The position numbers and the translations under genes were made by a program. From assembly GCA_959606905.1 (NCBI GenBank), contig CAUHML010000161.1:1-6969 (forward strand): DNA of 6,969 nt, written 5' to 3'. This document shows positions 1 through 6,858 of the stretch, one piece after another. The first letter of the stretch is position 1, and the number at the start of each line of letters is the position of its first letter. The notes under the pieces are model-generated. The model was not told the DNA's origin. It ran no database searches and saw only the letters and a program-made list of their open reading frames with translations. The DNA is from an uncultured Bacteroides sp. Its GTDB lineage: Bacteria; Bacteroidota; Bacteroidia; Bacteroidales; Bacteroidaceae.

Positions 1-117
1 GTCTGAATATTTCTCAACATAATATGCTTTTTCTATTTCCGTAAAAGTGAATCTCGCCCGCTCGTCCTTATCATTCTGCAGGCTGTACCCCTGATAACAA
101 TCCCAGTACACATTCAT
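1..117 (-). CDS. Hypothetical protein, 5' part only (39 codons), runs off the window
   Basis: An open frame starts at the ATG at 115-117 and stays open to base 1, so only the first 39 residues are visible. The peptide begins MNVYWDCYQGY and is rich in aromatic and charged residues (QNDKDERARFTFTEIEKAYYVEKYSD). I do not recognise the family and see no signal peptide or membrane segment. The start is chosen because a purine-rich stretch (AGAGAGAACGAAG) directly precedes it and the same frame has a TGA about 50 bases upstream. It lies 77 bases downstream of the DUF5688-like gene in the same direction, so the two may be cotranscribed. Function unknown. Confidence 0.55.
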   Translation of the reverse strand, partial: MNVYWDCYQGYSLQNDKDERARFTFTEIEKAYYVEKYSD

Positions 118-194
118 CTTCGTTCTCTCTGCGTCAATATGCTCACTATTTTCTACATCAATTCAGATGCTCTGGACACTACCTCGTTGTAATC

Positions 195-398
195 CTAACC
201 ATTCTCGATTGCCTCGAACATGGCACTGAGATTTGCATTCACACCGATGTGACTGCCCTCCGGAGTGACGCTAATTGCATCATAGGAAGCATTCAGCTTC
301 TCAACGTGATGCTGACTGAGGTTTGCATCAATACCATGATCAGCAAGTGCCTGGTGAAGATCCTCTTCGATTCGTTCTTTGAACTGTTCATAATACAT
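195..398 (-). CDS. Short DUF5688-like protein, probably truncated by an amber codon
   Basis: This encodes 67 residues from the ATG at 396-398. I prefer this start to the ATG at 444-446 because an AGAAAGGA Shine-Dalgarno lies about 10 bases before it, and because MYYEQFKERI matches how DUF5688 proteins usually begin (an M-x-Y-x-x-F-K-E type helix). Residues about 30-67 follow the family layout: a hydrophobic strand (YDAISV), a P-E-G-S-H-I turn, then a helix ending FEAIENG. Family members usually continue with G-x-S-F-E-E-V and a helix. Here the next codon is TAG (195-197), and the frame then reads DYNEVVSRASELM before a second TAG at 153-155. The gene therefore looks shortened by a nonsense change, or less likely is read through. 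Family assignment is from memory of the pattern; the function of DUF5688 is unknown, and it is common in Lachnospiraceae mobile DNA. Confidence 0.6.
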   Translation of the reverse strand: MYYEQFKERIEEDLHQALADHGIDANLSQHHVEKLNASYDAISVTPEGSHIGVNANLSAMFEAIENG

Positions 399-462
399 AG
401 TTTTGTTTTCCTTTCTGTTTTTGATTTGGTTAATCCGGATCGTCACCCGGAATTGCAGATAT

Positions 463-507
463 GAAAAAAGCGCCAGACTCGCAATCTTCTAATTACGAGC
501 TGACGCT
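463..507 (-). terminator. Intrinsic terminator on the minus strand, overlapping a gene-end remnant
   Basis: Read on the minus strand, AGCGTCAGCTCG pairs with CGAGTCTGGCGCT, with one bulge and one mismatch, and a TTTTTT run follows at 464-469. The 5' arm overlaps the TAA at 493-495 that ends the remnant frame upstream, a common layout for a terminator at a gene end. It would separate transcription of the upstream cluster from the DUF5688-like gene. Confidence 0.55.
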
Positions 508-624
508 CTCTACAATGTCCATATTCAATTCTTCTGCAAAAGAAAAACAAACGTGAGGTCCGTCACCACTCCGGTGATTTCGTTCACGTTTGTCTATGAT
601 AATAATATCAGCCTTTAAAATGCA
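493..624 (-). pseudogene. Probable 3' remnant of an unidentified gene (43 codons, no start)
   Basis: Between TAA codons at 625-627 and 493-495 the minus strand holds 43 open codons with a protein-like composition: an isoleucine-rich strand (KADIIIID), a basic segment (KRERNHRSGDGPH), a hydrophobic stretch (VCFSFAEEL), and an acidic helix ending MDIVESVSS. There is no ATG or GTG near its 5' end and no ribosome-binding site. It ends exactly at a terminator-like hairpin, as a real gene 3' end would. I interpret it as the tail of a gene whose front was lost, perhaps when the upstream cluster arrived. I do not recognise the family. A 43-codon open stretch can also arise by chance, and a separate hairpin (547-593) lies inside it, so this remains tentative. 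Confidence 0.3.
538..593 (-). terminator. Stem-loop with T-rich tail downstream of the 1240-aa gene
   Basis: ACAAACGTGA at 547-556 is a perfect 10-base inverted repeat of TCACGTTTGT at 584-593. Inside, TCACC (563-567) pairs with GGTGA (573-577) around a 5-base loop, giving a two-tier hairpin. On the minus strand the outer stem is followed by TTTTCTTTT (538-546), which suits an intrinsic terminator about 90 bases after the stop of the 1240-aa gene. On the plus strand there is no T run, so it would work in one direction only. Confidence 0.55.
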
Positions 625-631
625 TTACAAT

Positions 632-664
632 CTACATAGCCTCTACATTTCCTCTACAAATTGT
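632..664. repeat. Three direct repeats with an 11-base period
   Basis: On the plus strand three units follow one another without gaps: CTACATAGCCT (632-642), CTACATTTCCT (643-653) and CTACAAATTGT (654-664). The first two share 9 of 11 positions. The third keeps only CTACA and then diverges. The array sits 18 bases beyond the stop codon of the 1240-aa gene. An 11-base period puts each unit on nearly the same face of the helix, as seen for integrase arm sites or other protein-binding repeats, but no binding protein is identified here and the array is short. Confidence 0.4.
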
Positions 665-681
665 ATTTCAAAGACTAAATT

Positions 682-3600
682 CTAAAAATATCCATTTTCG
701 GCACGTCGTCTTTCTAGGTCAGAATCATATACATATCTTTGTGACATTTTGAAAAACACATCAGCAGTCTTCGGGTACTTAATGCTCAAAAAATCTGCAT
801 TATCTTTGTAATCTTCTGCAATGTCTTTCTCTGCCCTACCTGCTGAAGGACTAAATATTCCTCTTTTATTGAACAACTCACATCTATATTCACTCAGTAA
901 AGATTCATCCCCATATTCCTCTATAATCTGGCACACTGCTTCACATGGATAATGACCATCAGCTGCTTTAGGTGCATATACAAACAACCTTCCTAACACA
1001 TATCCAAACATTTCTTTTTGGTGATTCGAATCAAGTATTCGTATCAATTTATCTACCCACACCTTAATCTCATCATAACTAACAGTGCCATTTTCTTCAC
1101 ATGGACAAAACTTTGCCATATCAAACAACCTATGTATTACCTTCGCATAATTACGAAACTCTTCTGTCTTTCTTTCTTCGGGATCATCACCATCATGTCT
1201 AAATATAACTGAGACCATTTCTGCATACATTTCAGGATCGTGCTTTATTTCCTTTTGAAAGCACTTCATATCTTCCCAGTCCAATAGATAAAAGAATGCA
1301 ATCTCAATATGCGCTATCTTTGCACATTTATCTCGATCTTCAATGCATTGCTCCTGTAATGGCTTTAGTAATTCTTTTAAATAATGATCCGTCATCGAAT
1401 TATTACTTCCTCGTTCCATCACATCAATCCGTTGCATTTTTTCAAGCAATTGCTCTGGTGTAAGATTTCGATTTTCATGGAATCTATACAATAAATCCAA
1501 ATACGTATTAACTGTTCCATACTGCTGGCACTCTGCCACTGCCCAATCCATATTATTAGATGAAAACCATCGAAAATCTTTCCAAAATGCACGTTTTATT
1601 TCTACTGAAGCATTATCGACTAATGGTTTCTTATCTGTATATAAAGCTTCGATTCTAAATAGTATAATTCTAAAATCATCATCTAACTCTACGCACTCAC
1701 TTAATTCGTTTACATTAGTATATACATCAACTCCTCTGCGAGCCAATCCTTCAATGTATTCTATTGCCATCTCATGTTTACTCTGGCACTTATATAGTGA
1801 TGCGAATACATTTTTATCAAAAAAATCATCAGCCCAATAATCCGACAATACTCGACCTAGATAGGAAGACTTCTCCTGCGCACAGAGCTTTGATAATAAT
1901 TCCAGGCTATAATTATTTTCTTTAAACTCGTTTAATTTTTTGACAAGGAGATCTTTTGTTTTGCTTTCGTTTATATCTCTTTTGTCATCCACATCATAAG
2001 GAACTGGATCCAGAATAATACCATCATACGAAGGTCTAAATAGATATTCAAAATCATATTCTTGTTGGGTGAAGTTTATTGAATCTAGTATATCAAGCAT
2101 CTCACCAATCAAATCTTCGCCCATAGCCCATTCAGCTGACGCAAAATATCGATGCTTATAAACCAGTCTTCTGATGTTATTCTTGATTATCAGCCTTTCA
2201 TCATCGTCCATCTGTGCAATTTCAAATAATAATTTTTCCTTAATCTTCTTTCGAATATCTGGTTCAACTTCATCATATATATTTAACAGATCATTCCACC
2301 TTTGGGGTTTAAAATCAGTTGCTTTTAAAAGAAGGTCTATATATCCCAAATTGGTGTCATACATCTCTTTTCTGGTTATTGTGTCTTCTTCCACATGATT
2401 TCTATATTTAGGTGCATGTAAGTCGCCAAAAATACTTGCATGTCCTGTTGGTAGTGCTCCAAAAATATGGCCCCATGCATTTTTATCTTTTGCTAATGCC
2501 TTAGCTGCAATCTCTATTTTGTCATTACTTTTGCTAAATGCTGAAAAATTATGCCACGGGCATAGTAATTTCCCAAAGATATCCTTTGGTGAATTTGATT
2601 TGTATTCAAAAGATAAATTATCAAGATATAGAAGCCATGAATATGCACGTGATGCGTATTCTCTCTGTACAAGGAACTCCTCAACTCCCCACAAAATCTC
2701 AATATAATCATTCCTGCCGAATAAGAAATCAGATGATTGATTTTCAAACAGCTCCATTAGACCCGTAGGATTAATTTGTTCTTCTTCTAGCTTATTAAGC
2801 ACACTATTCGGTGATACCTCACATAAATCAACAAAAAAGTTTGAAATATAATGCCACTGTTCTGAAGTTTGGATATATCCCAAAATTTTGCTTACTAAAG
2901 AATCTAACTGAACTTGGCAATTATTATCTTTTTTATAGTAAGCCTTCATAATAAGACTACGTAACATCCCTTTTCTTATTACTGCAGACCAAAAGAATTT
3001 TTCTCCTTTAAACTGTGCAACAAGCTTTTCTTGAGATGAATATGTGAATAGTTTTTCTGCCTCATTTATAACTTCAAGAAGAACATCCTTAAATTTATTC
3101 CAGATCTCACTATCATTATCAACATCAATATAATCCCATGCATTTTCAGCACTTGCCAGATAATATTCCTTTGTTGAATTGATATCTACGATATGAATAA
3201 ATGGATCTTCATCCCTAGCATATTCCTTTATCTCTGAAATAAAATCTTGATACTTAATGCCACTTAAGGATTCTATAACTGCCTTGTCACCATCACAATC
3301 TGTCCATTGGCCTATCAATAATGCTGTTTCCTTAATATTGCGATGTAATCCATTTAACCATCTAGGCTCTTTTAAATATGCTCCATTAAACAATTTCTTC
3401 TTTAACGGTATAAATAGGCCATGAGTCTCTGATACTAATTTATTGGCTTCATTTATTCCCATCCCCGCTCTCTGTAAAGATGCTGATATTGTAGAGTATG
3501 TACGTGGGCGTAAATTTATCTCCCCTTTAATAAATGACGGAACACGTTCAGTAAATACAAATATATTAGTATTATTAGGAATGGCTACAATTTGATCTGA

Positions 3601-4404
3601 ATAAAACCATGGTATATAAATATTTCCAGCATCCTTTATCTGAAGTAAGCTCTTCCAGTCTTCTTCATTCTTCACTATGAATATTGGACGATTTTCTCCT
3701 TGCATCCATAATTCATTTATTGTGCAATAGATAGCTTCTTCTTTGCATCGCGCTTTTATCGCTATAACTTCATCATTTTTCTTACTTTCAAGTGCTTCCT
3801 TAAATGTATCGTCATCCACATTAAAGAAGTCAAAACCTATCTTAGGATCAGTAGTTTGACGCCTGATATCTAAATCAATCGCATCAGCTGATAATATCTC
3901 TAAATGTCGACTTTGATATATCTGAAGTTCATTTCTTAATCTCTCAAATTTCTCTGCTAACTCCTTAAAGCTTTCTTCCTGCTCTGCTTTCCATTCAGCT
4001 TGATATGCACGATCATATTTGTCTGGTGCAACCACCGGAAGTTGCCCCATAATTGCAAATAGAATTGCGTTCGCATATGACAGAGCCATGCCGTGCGGGA
4101 TTTCATATTCTTTCATGATTACCATCAATGAATTGAGTAGCCTATCCTTTAATTTATATCCTGGTTCATCCTTCAATTCATTGGCCAGCTTTGTCATATT
4201 CTCCTTTGAAAGCACGTTGGCCATATCATCAAATAATTGATCTGCATCATTTTCATAATCAACAAAAAATTCACCCGTATTAATGAATAATTGTTTTATA
4301 TCTTTTGCTGTTTTAACCTTCTTCAGTAGGCTTTCACTCGATGAGAGAAATAGTTCCGTTCCCCCTGCTTTTGCTAGTTCCACTAATGCTGTCTCGATTA
4401 TCAT
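682..4404 (-). CDS. Large (1240 aa) STAND/NLR-like protein without a P-loop; candidate defence or sensor protein
   Basis: Residues 1-125 form a helical N-terminal module (LAKAGGTELF; ENMTKLANELKDEPGY; a hydrophobic helix near 105-120). Residues 135-165 are charged and look coiled-coil. Residues 210-290 alternate strands and helices (EVIAIKARCKEEAI, RPIFIVKNEEDW, GNIYIPWF, NIFVFTERVP), like the back half of a STAND-type NTPase. Residues 300-350 resemble the lid/winged-helix part (ISASLQRAGMGINEANKLV, ending EPRW). No GxxxxGK[ST] Walker A occurs anywhere. From 350 to the end it is almost all helical, as expected of a repeat scaffold. The tail (1160-1236, with NKRGIF, AEKDIAEDY and YPKTADVF) matches, from memory, a tail seen in other large uncharacterised bacterial proteins. 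The ATG follows GGAGG (4419-4423) at a longish 14 bases. It is the third gene of a cluster, 29 bases after the 66-aa gene. Role in defence is inferred. Confidence 0.8.
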   Translation of the reverse strand: MIIETALVELAKAGGTELFLSSSESLLKKVKTAKDIKQLFINTGEFFVDYENDADQLFDDMANVLSKENMTKLANELKDEPGYKLKDRLLNSLMVIMKEYEIPHGMALSYANAILFAIMGQLPVVAPDKYDRAYQAEWKAEQEESFKELAEKFERLRNELQIYQSRHLEILSADAIDLDIRRQTTDPKIGFDFFNVDDDTFKEALESKKNDEVIAIKARCKEEAIYCTINELWMQGENRPIFIVKNEEDWKSLLQIKDAGNIYIPWFYSDQIVAIPNNTNIFVFTERVPSFIKGEINLRPRTYSTISASLQRAGMGINEANKLVSETHGLFIPLKKKLFNGAYLKEPRWLNGLHRNIKETALLIGQWTDCDGDKAVIESLSGIKYQDFISEIKEYARDEDPFIHIVDINSTKEYYLASAENAWDYIDVDNDSEIWNKFKDVLLEVINEAEKLFTYSSQEKLVAQFKGEKFFWSAVIRKGMLRSLIMKAYYKKDNNCQVQLDSLVSKILGYIQTSEQWHYISNFFVDLCEVSPNSVLNKLEEEQINPTGLMELFENQSSDFLFGRNDYIEILWGVEEFLVQREYASRAYSWLLYLDNLSFEYKSNSPKDIFGKLLCPWHNFSAFSKSNDKIEIAAKALAKDKNAWGHIFGALPTGHASIFGDLHAPKYRNHVEEDTITRKEMYDTNLGYIDLLLKATDFKPQRWNDLLNIYDEVEPDIRKKIKEKLLFEIAQMDDDERLIIKNNIRRLVYKHRYFASAEWAMGEDLIGEMLDILDSINFTQQEYDFEYLFRPSYDGIILDPVPYDVDDKRDINESKTKDLLVKKLNEFKENNYSLELLSKLCAQEKSSYLGRVLSDYWADDFFDKNVFASLYKCQSKHEMAIEYIEGLARRGVDVYTNVNELSECVELDDDFRIILFRIEALYTDKKPLVDNASVEIKRAFWKDFRWFSSNNMDWAVAECQQYGTVNTYLDLLYRFHENRNLTPEQLLEKMQRIDVMERGSNNSMTDHYLKELLKPLQEQCIEDRDKCAKIAHIEIAFFYLLDWEDMKCFQKEIKHDPEMYAEMVSVIFRHDGDDPEERKTEEFRNYAKVIHRLFDMAKFCPCEENGTVSYDEIKVWVDKLIRILDSNHQKEMFGYVLGRLFVYAPKAADGHYPCEAVCQIIEEYGDESLLSEYRCELFNKRGIFSPSAGRAEKDIAEDYKDNADFLSIKYPKTADVFFKMSQRYVYDSDLERRRAENGYF

Positions 4405-4433
4405 ACTTTAGTCACTCTCCTCCGTTTTTATTC

Positions 4434-4634
4434 TTATCCCTTATGGTACTCCTCCAACATTGTCCTTAACTTCAATAATTCCTGCCGGTTAAACTTCTCC
4501 AGTTGTTCTCTAAATGATGCCGCTTTCATCTGCTGATATTCTCTGATGTACTTATCGCTATCCGGACCATAATGGATCTCACACGTAAAATGTGGTTCCT
4601 TATACTGATTTGGATGAGGATTCTTCTCTTCCAT
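4434..4634 (-). CDS. Small charged hypothetical protein (66 aa)
   Basis: This encodes a soluble, highly charged 66-residue protein with no membrane segment. Residues 1-30 are polar and rich in His, Pro and Tyr (NPHPNQYKEPHF, CEIHYGPDSD). Residues 30-64 should form one long amphipathic helix (REYQQMKAASFREQLEKF, then LLKLRTMLEEY). The start at 4632-4634 has a good AAAGGTGGG site about 7 bases away. Its first 35 bases overlap the end of the membrane-protein gene in another frame, and its stop lies 29 bases before the 1240-aa gene, so the three are very probably cotranscribed and the first two may be translationally coupled. I do not recognise the family. A small helical protein between a membrane protein and a large STAND-like protein could be an adaptor, regulator or inhibitor, but that is only inference. 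Confidence 0.7.
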   Translation of the reverse strand: MEEKNPHPNQYKEPHFTCEIHYGPDSDKYIREYQQMKAASFREQLEKFNRQELLKLRTMLEEYHKG

Positions 4635-5127
4635 CTATATCCCACCTTTCACCGATCTGATCATCTGATAACGATTTCTTAGCTCTTATGATCCCTTTCA
4701 CAAGGATTCCTCCACAGATCACGATTCGTAAAGCCCAGTAAACTACCATAAATCCGACTACTGCAGATGGAAATGTCTGTTCAATGTACTTCTGCCATAA
4801 AAGCTCTGCTGGGATTGCAAGTATGAAATAGGCCGCAATGGCATACATCAGGGTCGAAATAATGATTCCAGCAGGAACTGGTTTCTCTTCACTTGCATAC
4901 TTACTGGAATTAGTAGTAAGGAATACAAGGTTACCAACCAGATAAACCAATGTAATAAACACACAATAGCCAATGGAATCCGGCTTCATTGCATCAAAAA
5001 TAAACATACTGATGATGCCAACCATAATCTCACTGAAGCAAAGCGCAGCTGCCCTTCCGGTCCACTTGATCCGCATTAGAGCAGCAATGATTACTTCAAC
5101 GATTATCAGAATCACACAGTAATTCAT
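4600..5127 (-). CDS. Multi-spanning membrane protein (175 aa), possibly 5'-truncated by IS66
   Basis: The protein has about five hydrophobic spans near residues 3-18, 25-45, 52-71, 85-110 and 119-147, then a charged cytoplasmic-looking tail (RAKKSLSDDQIGERWDIDGREE). No enzymatic motif or known transporter signature is visible. The ATG at 5125-5127 has no convincing Shine-Dalgarno. Upstream, the frame stays open (IVPDHPF) to the IS66 tip at 5150 and only meets a TAA at 5164-5166, inside the IS. The gene may therefore once have started further upstream. Alternatively this ATG is genuine and only the promoter was displaced. It overlaps the 66-aa gene by 35 bases. In a defence reading it would be the membrane effector or anchor, but the sequence alone does not show this. 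Confidence 0.7.
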   Translation of the reverse strand: MNYCVILIIVEVIIAALMRIKWTGRAAALCFSEIMVGIISMFIFDAMKPDSIGYCVFITLVYLVGNLVFLTTNSSKYASEEKPVPAGIIISTLMYAIAAYFILAIPAELLWQKYIEQTFPSAVVGFMVVYWALRIVICGGILVKGIIRAKKSLSDDQIGERWDIDGREESSSKSV

Positions 5128-5149
5128 AAATGGATGATCCGGTACAATC

Positions 5150-5180
5150 GTAAGCGCATAGTTTTAGGGCGTACCCTATA
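5150..5180. repeat. IS66 terminal end with a subterminal inverted repeat
   Basis: The element tip reads GTAAGCGCATAGTTTT from 5150. Immediately inside, TAGGG (5165-5169) and CCCTA (5174-5178) form a short inverted repeat. The matching terminal repeat at the other end is outside the window, so its length cannot be measured. Confidence 0.6.
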
Positions 5181-5214
5181 AATGAAATCTGACACCCCGC
5201 GCTAGGATGCCAGA
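5180..5214 (-). terminator. Terminator-like hairpin after the IS66 transposase
   Basis: On the minus strand TCTGGCATCC (5214-5205) pairs with GGGTGTCAGA (5197-5188) over 10 pairs, two of them G-U, around a 7-base loop, followed by TTTCATTT. It starts 22 bases after the tnpC stop and lies before the IS tip. It could limit read-through from the IS into the membrane-protein cluster, although the T run is imperfect. Confidence 0.45.
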
Positions 5215-5236
5215 CATGCGAGTATTTCACTACATT

Positions 5237-6795
5237 TTATTTACAAGTTTCCTGAGCCAATTTACTACACGGGGCAAATTGTTCCAATTCCTCGTCTGAC
5301 ATTTCAGCACCAGGACGATGCTCCAGAAGGAAGCTCAGATATTTAAGTGGATCAAGTTCATTGGCTTTTGCCGTTTCTATCATAGAATAGATTTTCATAC
5401 TGGCATCTGCCCCGGCTGGTGTATCACAGAAAAGCCAGTTCTTACGGCCAACTACCAATGGTCGAATGCTGTTCTCACTGAGATTATTACTCAGGCTGCA
5501 TGCACCATCTTTCAGATAGTTCATCATAAACGGACGGCAACCATTGGAATAGTTGATTGCCTTGATCAGCCTGTCTCCGGATTCCGGATGCAGCTGGTCA
5601 AGCCATGACAAAAAAGCCTCTATGACAGGTTTTTGATCCTTCAGGCGGCGATTATAAATCTGTTTGGGCGATAATCCTTTTCGTGGCCTTTGGGTATTGC
5701 CCGCAGCCAATAGCGTCGTATGTGAGCCCAGCAACAACAACGCTGTGCCTCCGGCACTTTGTTGTATCCTTTATAACCATCAACCATTAGATAGTATCCG
5801 GGATCTGCACCTGCAAGAAAAGCAGCGGCATGACTGCCGGCTCTGGTCGGAGTGTAATTATAAAGGATGATAGGAAGCTCACCATCGTCACCAGTGCGTA
5901 CCAGCCAGACATAAGATTTACTCTGTGGTCTGCGGCCTTCTTCCTTTAATACCTGGATCGGAGTCTCATCTGCCATCAGATATCTGCGTTTCAACAGTTT
6001 CCGGTGCAGATATTCATACATTGGCAAAAAGTAATTCTCTGCGCAGTAGATGATCCAGCTGGCCATGGTCGTACGGCTGATCTTTACCCCAAGGTGTTCA
6101 AAGTCCTTCTCCTGACGGTATAAGGGCATGGACATGACATATTTATAATACATCACATGTGCTGCAAGACCGGACGATGCATAACTCCCCGGGATCAGTG
6201 CAGGAGTTCCTTCGTCCTTGATGAACCGGGGATCTTCCGTTTCCTTGCATTGTGGACACTCATAGGTAGTCGCATAATAATCAATACGCTCCAGCTTTGG
6301 CTCTGTATAACGCAGTTCTGTCCGGATGAGTTCGTGTCCGATAGGAACCATCATTGTTCCACAAACATCACACGTTTTCTGTTCTTCCGTAAGAGTATCT
6401 ACATAAACATTCTCTGTCGGAAGATCAGCAAAGACCTCATCATAAGCAGCTTTCGATTTACGGGCCTTCTTGTGTGCTTTTACCTCAATGTATTCCACCT
6501 CAAGGGGCACCGGTTCCGGTTCATCCTCCGTCTGCAGGTGGAACAGATCCAACTGTCCCGGGAACTGTTCATGCCGGATCTCACTGGTGGAGCCAAAAAG
6601 TCTGGTCTTCAGGTAGTCCAACTGTGCCTGAAGGTTAGCGATCAGTTGATCCTTTTCGCTGTCTTTGGCATCACGTTCCTGCAGCATTTTCTGCAGGGAA
6701 CGGATAAGCTCGTTCTGAGTGCTGATTGTATTATTCAGTTGTGAAATCGTATCCTTAAGCTCTAAGAGCTGGATATCTCTTACTCCTGAAGGCAT
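5237..6795 (-). pseudogene. tnpC: IS66 transposase (TnpC), broken by a short frameshifting deletion
   Basis: The first frame (5641-6795) encodes 384 residues in normal IS66 order: an N-terminal leucine-zipper coiled coil (about 10-65), the LFGSTSE segment, a zinc finger (C142-x2-C145 and C180-x2-C183), catalytic D276 in MADET and D339 in VDGYKGY, then CWAHIRR at 355-361. After HEKDY (about 5671) it runs into a foreign-looking tail and TGA. The second frame (5237 to about 5740) resumes with LSPKQIYNRRLKDQKPV, carries catalytic Glu in NNLSENSIRP (codon 5474-5476), RKNWLF, and the C-terminal ETAKANELDPLKYL. Compared with typical transposases of about 520 residues, roughly 20-25 residues between CWAH and LSP are absent and the frame shifts, so I call a deletion near 5665-5690. 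The ATG follows AAGGAG by 10 bases. A functional programmed frameshift is unlikely because sequence is missing. Confidence 0.85.
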
Positions 6796-6805
6796 TGTTT
6801 TTTCG

Positions 6806-6832
6806 CTCCTTTTCTATGGTTCAATTATACCA
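6806..6832 (-). promoter_or_regulatory. Extended -10 promoter-like site and Shine-Dalgarno before tnpC
   Basis: On the minus strand TGGTATAAT (6824-6832) is a perfect TATAAT box with an upstream TG, the extended -10 form that needs little -35 help; I see no good -35 at 17 bases. AAGGAG (6806-6811) lies between it and the tnpC ATG. This would let tnpC be transcribed apart from tnpA and tnpB. The match is strong but untested. Confidence 0.45.
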
Positions 6833-6858
6833 TAAAACAAGCGAAAAATCCTGAAAAA

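Noticed and set aside
399..446. Upstream ATG at 444-446 as the start of the DUF5688-like gene
   Set aside because: It would add 16 basic residues not expected in the family, while the ATG at 396-398 has a proper AAAGGA site.
249..464. 71-codon plus-strand frame
   Set aside because: It lies opposite the DUF5688-like gene, has no ribosome-binding site, and its composition looks like an antisense shadow.
440..464. TCCGG / CCGGA inverted repeat upstream of the DUF5688-like gene, considered as an operator
   Set aside because: The stem is only five bases and no promoter boxes could be placed around it.
2514..2747. 77-codon minus-strand frame and two plus-strand frames in the same area
   Set aside because: They are out-of-frame shadows inside the continuous 1240-aa gene and lack ribosome-binding sites.
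682..4404. Possible ATP-binding P-loop at GALPTGHAS (near residue 650)
   Set aside because: It lacks the GK[ST] of a Walker A and lies in a helical region, so it is not a nucleotide-binding site.
5171..5180. GTACCCTATA occurring at both 5171-5180 and 6921-6930
   Set aside because: A single shared 10-mer is expected by chance in a window this size; one copy lies in tnpB coding sequence, so it is not evidence for recombination.
6157..6744. 195-codon plus-strand open frame
   Set aside because: It lies entirely opposite the IS66 transposase, whose coiled coil, zinc finger and catalytic region are clear; the plus-strand product has no recognisable features.
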